Of a stretch of 64,000 nucleotides of DNA, positions 56,839 to 64,000 are shown piece by piece. The notes beneath the pieces were generated by a model that saw nothing but the letters and a program-made list of their open reading frames with translations, made no database searches and had not been told where the DNA came from. How positions within the stretch are numbered: position 1 is the stretch's first letter; each line of letters opens with the position of its first letter. A program made the translations under genes and the position numbers. The stretch is from positions 22,936,501-23,000,500 of the forward strand of contig NC_092672.1 of the NCBI RefSeq assembly GCF_964355755.1, read 5' to 3'. Source of the stretch: Antedon mediterranea. Lineage: Eukaryota; Echinodermata; Crinoidea; Comatulida; Antedonidae.

Positions 56839-57889
56839 GTCAAAATTGTTTGTGCCGCTGCCTCCATGTTGTAACCATTGTCATGAGTTTAACAATAATC
56901 TGTTAAATGTACCCTTTCGTAAAACTAAACGATGGAAACACTCAGTTCCTGTTATTACTAATATCATTAATAATATTTATTTACTAATTCCTTGTATGAA
57001 CCTCGAGTAAAATTATTAATTGTATTTTTACAAGACCTTAAGAGCCATTGTCTGTAAAAATCAAAGATTTGGTGGCAGATATAAAAAAATAGATTTCTCT
57101 CAAATTTTTACCATGAATAGACATTTCAATAAAAAGCATATCTACAACATTCATTTTAATTTTTAGCCTCCGTTGCCATGACAACGGTCAATTATCCAAA
57201 TTTTGATGTTTTTGCCATTTTTCACAGATTTTCTATAGTGAAAAAGTACAAACTTGTATACTTATTTTAACCAAAAATACTTACAGTATACAGTTTTTGT
57301 TTATAGCAGTGTAAACAACATGTATTGAGTTCCATTTAATGTAGAAAAAAAAAATTACAAAATGGAGTTTGGTTGATACCATTATTTTAAAAAGGGGTGT
57401 TTTAAAAAAATATTTTTTTTATAAAAGTATACCTCATAAACGTACCTATAACTTCCAAAGTGGTGTTTTTAAATCAATGAGGTTTTTTAATTTGATAGTC
57501 AATAGGTTTTTCAACAATAATCACAAAAAAAACACTGGGGTAAATTTCGTACATAGGTTTTGTGTTGCCAGGAAAATACGAAAAATGCAAAAAATATAAC
57601 AAAATATCAACTAACAAAACACATGAAACACAATTTAAATATGGCTAATCCAATAATAAAATGTATATATGGCTTGTCATAATGCTACTAGAGTCATACG
57701 AATAGTTTAGATAAAATAGGAGAATGCGTTGCCAGGTTTATTTCAATTAATTACCAGAAAAACAGTATTTTGCATTGAAATATTTAGTTGATGGAAAATA
57801 ATGTTAAACTTGGAAATAATTGAGTCAATGGTTTTTATAAATTTTTAAATCTATTTTGTGTAAAGAGATACAGAAAGACCTCCCAAAAA

Positions 57890-59420
57890 ATCTGACCTTG
57901 TAAATAGGTCATTTGAGGTCAAAAGGGGTCAGAATGCAAAACAGGACAGGTCCCCACTTTACTACAACTATTAATGTTTGATCAAAATTTACAAGATAGT
58001 TTATAACAATTCTCAACAATTTTCATATTTTACCTATAGTGTTACCTTAGCAACCATTTCTATGTGTAACTAAGGAAAGTAAGTTAAAAAAAAAACGTAA
58101 AAAATGGCGTTTTTATATATACAAAGAATTGATTGCATTTGTACATGTTTCTCAATTTTACTTCTACTGCATTCCATTAATGACAAACTTGACTTTGTAA
58201 ATTCATTCATTTTGAGGTCAACATTTTACCATAGTAACTGTTTCTATGCGAAAATTTAAAAAAAATAAGGGGTTTTTCATAAATAAAAAACATTTTTTCT
58301 ACATAGTTTTACATTTCTACTTTTTGCCAAATTTACTTTAAATACTGAATCCTAATAATCTCAGAAAGAAAGTCTTGACGAATCTGAATAAAGGTAAAAA
58401 ACAATGACCTTTAGTGTTATCTTAAACCTGTTTAACGTAACAAATGATATCAAAAAAAAAAATTAAATATGGAGTTTCATGAAAAAAAAAAAATTTTACA
58501 TATTGAGGTCAAATGACATCAACATTTTACCTATAGTGTATTGTAGCAACTGTTTCTATACGTAACTAAGTACAATATTTTTAATATGGGGTTTCATGAC
58601 TACAAACAATTGATTACATAGCTTTACTACCTTTTCCCAAATTTACTTATCTACTGAATCCCAGAAAATGTCTGACCTTGTGAAAGGGTCATTTTTTGGG
58701 TCAAGTTATGTCAAAATGTATTATTTATCTTATCTTAGAACCTGTTTCTATGCGTAACTAAGGATAATCGTTTTGTTAAATACAGTTGAACCTCCCGTAA
58801 AAGGCCACCCTCGGGACCTGAAAAAGTGGCCGCTTACGGGCGGTGACCCCTTACGGGAGGTTCTGCCGATAGAGGGCCAAAATCACTTATTATGGCTATA
58901 TACGATATTCTTAACGAAACGAGCCTCTCATCTCAATTTTCCAGCTAATTGTATGCATATTATTATTTATAATCAGGTGGTTTAGTATTTTTTAGCATTT
59001 TCAGACAAATTTTAAAAACTTTTATCATATGAAAAATGGTCGGTCAAAATCTGTGTAGTTTTCTCATCTCTTCACAGTAATGTTTTTAAAACCTCTTCAA
59101 AATAAAGCTAATATATAAAGAAATACAATAAATATGCACCTCTAATTCATAGGTCCATGCAATAAGTATCACATTTTTCGATTGGCCGCTTACAAAAAAT
59201 CTCATTTTTAGTATAAAAAGGTGCTCGCAGCTGCTTACGGTAAGCACCAAATGCACTAATTAGATAGGAAGAACAAACAGGCTTTTCAAAGTGCGTCCGT
59301 TAAGGGAGGTGGCCGCTGTAAATAAAATATGGGGTTTTCATGAATACAAATAATCACAGAAGAAAGTGCTTACGAATATGACCTTGTGAAACGGTAATTT
59401 GAAAATGCAAATAAGGCATG
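57890..59420. repeat. Degenerate tandem repeat of roughly 200 bp or more
   Basis: Recurrent blocks GACCTTGTGAAAGGGTCATT, TTGAGGTCAA, ATTTTACCTATAGTGT, CTGTTTCTATGCGTAACTAAG and GGGTTTCATGAATACAAA appear in the same order near 57893, 58190, 58480, 58673 and 59381. The MITE at 58783-59318 splits the array. Confidence 0.75.
58783..59318. mobile_element. pogo/Tigger-like MITE, 536 bp
   Basis: Starts CAGTTGAACCTCCCGTAAAAG and ends ..GGGAGGTGGCCGCTG, with TA on both sides (58781-58782 and 59319-59320). The ends are imperfect inverted repeats sharing GGCC and ACCTCCC. GGCCGCTTAC motifs recur inside. Non-coding. Confidence 0.82.
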
Positions 59421-61029
59421 CCTGCTAATAATCTACAAATTTAAATTTGTATGAGATAAATATGCAAAATCTAAAGAATATCTCATTTTTAGTTACCATA
59501 GTAACTGTTGCTATGCATAACTAAGGGAAATTAAATAATTATCAGATAATTATTAATTAATAATTATTACTGAATCCAACCATCACAGTAAAACAAATAT
59601 AGAATTTAAAACCAATATTTAATAATAAAGTGTGATATTTTACATGCTGACCTTAAATGAAATGAAATTTCAAATCAGGGCTTCAATATTTGTTATGTAG
59701 CATTAACATACCTGAGTATATCATTGACTTTTGATTGGTTCTATTTTGGGGAGGGGAAAGTGGTGGATCCAGGACTTTTAAATAGTTAGGTGGTTGAAGG
59801 CGAGGGTCTAAAAACTTAACTTTATGTCCTATCTTTTGCATTGCAATTTTTAACTTGGGGTGGGTGGGGGCTTGGAGAAAAGGGGAAGGTGGTGGGATGG
59901 AGGAGTTTGAATCCGTCTATTCATTGGGGCGATAGTAGCGGCAGTGTGGGTGGTGCTTGAATGCATGCATTTGACACTCTATAGTGGATGATCGACCAAA
60001 GTGTTGCAGTTTATCTTTTTGTGGTTATAGTCGGGGTGGGGGTGGGGAGGGGTGGTAGTCAAAAGTGGTGGTAGATGGGCATGTGGGATCTGCTTAGGTT
60101 AGCAAATAAAAGAAGTAAACAAATGAAAGAGGAGCTTCAAAATAAGAGAGGAGTAATCTGTTGCAAAGATTAAAATTCACAACGATCTGATAATTTATTC
60201 AAATTCAAGGAATTTTTCTGACCAATGAGTTTCAAATCAAATAATCAAAGAAAATAAAATGTTTTTACTAATATACCATGTTTTTGTTTTTTTATAAAAA
60301 TGCCTATGTTTCTTGCAACACTGCTTGTAGATTTTAAATTTACCCCAGTATTTTATTTTAGAAATCAATTATTAAACATTAGAACTACCTATTTGTAATA
60401 AATCAGCTAAAAAAATACACCACTTTGGGCGTTATGGTGAAGTAAAGTTTAGTTGCATTGAACAATTTAAAAAAAGTGAAAAACACCCCTTTTTAAATAA
60501 ATGGTATCTCCCAAAGTATGAAATAAAAAAAAATAAAAAAATTTGAAACAGGTACACAATGCATTGTTATTATGCATACACAAATTATTTTTTATAATTA
60601 AATGAACAACACAAAAATATCGTTCATCAAAGTAGTGCCAATATCCATTTTAAAAAACCTTAAAAAAGGACAAAATTTGTCAAAAACACAAATTTGGCCT
60701 TTGCCATGGAAATATACGTGTGAAATAAAAAATACTTCATATTTGATTTCTCTCAACACATATATAGCCATGTGCAAAATTTGAAAGAAATCCATTTTTT
60801 TAGTCTGCCACTCTTTTTGATATTTCTTTGATTCTTACAGACAATGGCTCTTAATCAGTCATTATTAGGGTTTACCTGAGGTACCTTGATACACCTTGTT
60901 TGCTTTACCTAAAATGGTAATTCACGTTGGTTTGTAGTTCTAATCAACTAAATGATAAAAACAAAACAAACACTAAGTCACGCTATGTTGTAATTTGTAT
61001 AGAATCCATTGAATTGCACTGGTTATCAC

Positions 61030-61145
61030 TATATAAATAATGATATAAAAGTGTTTGGTCTTCTGTACAACAACCACTTGTATTCAACTTTTGAAGAGGA
61101 ACCGTTGCATATTTTGGATTTATTTTATTTTAGCATTGCTCCACT
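61030..61145 (+). promoter_or_regulatory. Possible core promoter and 5' untranslated exon
   Basis: TATATAAA at 61030-61037 is followed about 110 bp later by a good donor (CCACT|GTAAGT at 61146). The exon it would end lies upstream of the coding exon at 61598. No cap site can be fixed by eye. Confidence 0.3.
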
Positions 61146-61597
61146 GTAAGTGTTCATAGTACTTGTAGGTCTAAATAATGTTATAACATTATTTGATAGA
61201 GAAAGCATTGGTTGAGGAAATTGTTGATAGAAGAGACATTGTATTATACATTTACTCCTATTTCAACATCATGTTCAGTTCTTGTAGTGTGTTTATATTT
61301 GTTACTTTCAAAATTAGAAGGAGGGATGCTTTTATTTAAGAAAAGGGTGACTTAAAGCCACAACAGTCTATAGATGATTCTAATGATATGTTGCTTCATC
61401 ACCTTTGCTGTTGTGATGAGCTGTTATCACTAAGTATCTACCATTAATATTCAAGTAACTCGTAATCATCTATTTTTTAATGTGTGTGTTACTTTAATAT
61501 AAACCCTACAAATTTTGAATTGACAAATTGTTTCTATTTTAAACCGTTTTAAACATTATACATTGTTTCTGCCTTTTTTTAATTTAGCAGAATTGTA

Positions 61598-62384
61598 ATG
61601 GATTTCATCAAACAAGAACTTCTTAATATTTGTGCATTCAATGGCATTCAGGTAGGCAAGTTTACAATGTTTTAGTATAATACAATTTAACCAGCAACAA
61701 TTAACTAGCAATACTTACAGTAGCCTCTTAGCAACTTAATAAATTGTTCTATGAGCTAATGCGCTGGAAACGGAAGAGATATAAAGCAAGTAACTAAATG
61801 AATTAAAAGTCACAATATGGCAGTATAAAATAGGGTCACAACAACTTCAACTTACAGTGCCATAATGGATCACAATGATCATTGTAGTGCTTATAAATAC
61901 TCTTGGCTCATTTGATGTGATTGTTTTGTTTATTTATTTGACCAGCATGACATCAATACAATACATGCAATAAAATATATGAAAGATGAAAAATGCTGGG
62001 CAGGGGCAGCTTAAGCAAAATACATTGCTGTAAATCAAACAAGCCAGCTACCCTTCATACAAAAATAAATATTTAAAAAATAATTAAATACAAATTTCAA
62101 ATTTTTCTATAAAAATGTCTACAAAATTTAAGACAAGAAGAAAAAAAACTTATTTATTTGGGCAATCTAATATATTATGATAATATTATAATATAATGGC
62201 TGTAATTTAAAACAACATGGAATGTATGTTGTCTATGTTTACTATAGTATATGTATTTTAATGAAAAATGTAACTGATTGCATATTGATCTATATGTTTT
62301 ATTTCATAGATTGCAAGAGAAAAAACTGCTGAAGAAATTTTCCATTTCATTGTCAGCAACAAAGCTGTCAACATCAAGAACCAG
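61598..62384 (+). CDS. Unrecognised gene, first two coding exons
   Basis: Exon 61598-61651 (acceptor TTTAGCAG before 61591, donor CAG|GTAGGC) encodes MDFIKQELLNICAFNGIQ. Exon 62310-62384 (acceptor TTTCATAG, donor CAG|GTATAC) encodes IAREKTAEEIFHFIVSNKA followed by VNIKNQ. Both junctions are phase 0, so 43 codons join cleanly. The frame is also open for two codons before the ATG, so the true start could be upstream. The peptide looks alpha-helical and I do not recognise its family. The rest lies beyond the window; a 47-bp minisatellite follows in the next intron. Confidence 0.5.
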
Positions 62385-62589
62385 GTATACAATCAATTTG
62401 TTTTCCTTTGTAATGAATTTGATAATACAAACCAAAATTACTTGACACTAATTAAAGTGCATCAATACTAATAAATTTGTTTTTAAGATCTTTTATAAGT
62501 GTTCTCTGGTTGCATATTTGTAGTTAACATTCACACTGATTGTTAAAAGCATCATATTTGTTTCACTTCTTGAGTATTTTTTAGTGTTA

Positions 62590-62995
62590 AAAAGTATATT
62601 GTGTGTTTATATCTTATCTTAGCTGTATGTTAGATGGTTTGTATATTGTGTGTTTATATCTTATCTTAGCTGTATGTTAGATGGTTTGTATATTGTGTGT
62701 TTATATCTTATCTTAGCTGTATGTTAGATGGTTTGTATATTGTGTGTTTATATCTTATCTTAGCTGTATGTTAGATGGTTTGTATATTGTGTGTTTATAT
62801 CTTATCTTAGCTGTCTGTTAGATGGTTTGTATATTGTGTGTTTATATCTTATCTTAGCTGTATGTTAGATGGTTTGTATATTGTGTGTTTATATCTTATC
62901 TTAGCTGTATGTTAGATGGTTTGTATATTGTGTGTTTATATCTTATCTTAGCTGTATGTTAGATGGTTTGTATATTGTGTGTTTATATCTTATCT
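62590..62995. repeat. 47-bp minisatellite, about eight copies
   Basis: Near-identical units GGTTTGTATATTGTGTGTTT plus ATATCTTATCTTAGCTGTATGTTAGAT. It lies in the intron after exon 62310-62384. Confidence 0.97.
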
Positions 62996-63009
62996 TACAC
63001 AGCAAAATT

Positions 63010-63537
63010 CTGATTCTTGTTTTAAGAAAAAAAAAACTTTTTTCAAGCAAAATATTTCTTGAAACAAGTAAATTTTGACTTGTCCGTATTTCAATACTTT
63101 TTTGCTTACCAAGAATCGTAAAATTCTTAACAAGAATCACACAAATTCTTATCAAGAAAATTATTCTTACCAAGAAATAATACTTTAAGAACAATATTCT
63201 TACCAAGAATTTAATTGTTTTTTTCATTCTTGTTTTAAGCACTATCTGCCTTAAAATAAGTAACAATTTATCGATTTTTTAAAATAGAATTCTTGTTTCA
63301 AGCAATATTTTTCTTAAAATAAGTAAGAATATTCCGATTTGTATTTTTTTGAATTCTTGTTTCAAGCAAGATATTTCTTAAAATAAGTAAGAATATTCCA
63401 ATTTGTATTTTATAGAATTCTTGTTTCAAGCAATATATTTCTTAAAATAAGTAAGAATATTCCGATTTGTATTTTTTTGAATTCTTGTTTCAAGCAAGAT
63501 ATTTCTTAAAATAAGTAAGAATATTCCGATTTGTATC
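63010..63537. repeat. 63-64 bp repeat with TTCTTGTTTCAAG units
   Basis: GAATTCTTGTTTCAAGCAAG..TTTCTTAAAATAAGTAAGAA recurs at 63288, 63351, 63415 and 63479. More diverged and partly inverted copies (CTTGAAACAAG, ACCAAGAAT) lie at 63010-63285. ORFs across it are artefacts. Confidence 0.92.
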
Positions 63538-64000
63538 TATATATAAATTTACGTAAGGGCAAAATTCGGTAATTCGCGCCTTACTTCTAGAATTTTTACT
63601 CGATGGTATATAAAGTTGGTTCGTACTTTCGGTACTGATTTTAACCACCTGATGTAACCCTGTTTACTAATTAAATTAAGTTAGATAATTAGTTATTGAC
63701 GATTAAAACGAATTTAGGTTCAACGATTTGCCCCAAATAGGGGTGTTTTCCGACCGTGGTATACACTGTCTAATGGATGTCCATCTTGAAAAATACCCGC
63801 CACAAAAATGCGAGGAGGCTTCGCATTTTCCTATCTCCTCCTACGATAATTGTTTTTAATAGCTGAAAACCGGTTGAACAGCTAGAGTAAAGCATCATAA
63901 TGTTGAAGACAGGCCGATTTTCTTTTAAAAATACTATTTTGATACATTTAATATACGTTTTTACAAATGTATTGATTTGCGATGAATGGAACATTCCAAA
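63538..64000. other. Right edge, no gene seen
   Basis: Contains the end of the repeat, then ordinary AT-rich sequence. A 74-codon minus ORF at 63770-63994 has no recognisable motif. Confidence 0.4.

Larger units (their letters stand above)
57042..60850. mobile_element. 3.8-kb TTAA-flanked element with about 500-bp inverted arms
   Basis: The ends GAGCCATTGTCTGTAA are inverted at the right, with TTAA on both sides (57038-57041 and 60851-60854). The arms remain alignable inward for about 500 bp: GGATTTCTTTCAAATTTT / AGATTTCTCTCAAATTTT, AAAAAGGGGTGTTTT, CAAAGTGGTGT and ACTGGGGTAAATTT. The interior is a degenerate repeat of about 200 bp and a nested pogo-type MITE. No transposase was found. piggyBac-like by target site. 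Confidence 0.82.

Noticed and set aside
56613-56867. 84-codon ORF with 13-residue repeats
   Set aside because: Explained by the 39-bp tandem repeat.

Overview
The window is invertebrate nuclear DNA. It is AT-rich, intron-rich and packed with mobile elements, and no bacterial-style gene layout is visible. A theta-class glutathione S-transferase, a class I cytokine receptor and many copies of the palindrome TAGGCCTA suggest a marine invertebrate deuterostome, probably an echinoderm. That assignment is inference; nothing in the window proves the species.

Layout. 1-2130 is a 74-bp satellite. It is followed by the last exon of an OGFOD2-like 2-oxoglutarate/iron oxygenase (+, 2232-2498). 3554-8348 is a complete five-exon theta-class GST gene (-). 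Its 3' end is embedded in a 60-bp tandem array, and its last intron carries a 1.6-kb non-autonomous hAT-like element with a perfect 8-bp target duplication. 9657-17105 is one 5'-truncated LINE (-) split by a 5.4-kb pogo-type DNA transposon (10290-15658) inserted at a TA. The transposon carries a PHD-tailed transposase (-) with one nonsense codon, and an unrelated PHD-finger exon on the opposite strand.

18758-25217 is a ten-exon class I cytokine receptor gene (-). All splice phases agree and give 705 codons: signal peptide, Ig domain, two-domain cytokine-binding module, one more FN3-like domain, membrane segment, Box 1 and a tyrosine-containing tail. Its introns hold a TTAA-flanked MITE and an RTE-type LINE relic. 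A degraded LTR retroelement lies upstream of its first exon.

From 27 kb to 61 kb no intact gene was recognised. This stretch holds LINE relics (28.0, 34.3 and 39.2 kb), minisatellites (36.9, 47.7, 53.2 and 54.1 kb) and several transposase-less inverted-repeat elements defined by their ends and target duplications: 28662-32270, 44160-47443, 49069-50699 and 57042-60850. At the right edge a gene on the + strand begins (coding exons 61598-61651 and 62310-62384) and runs out of the window; its product was not recognised.

The host genes look unrelated to one another (oxidative or xenobiotic metabolism, an oxygenase, cytokine signalling), so no common pathway is implied. The dominant theme is nested transposition.
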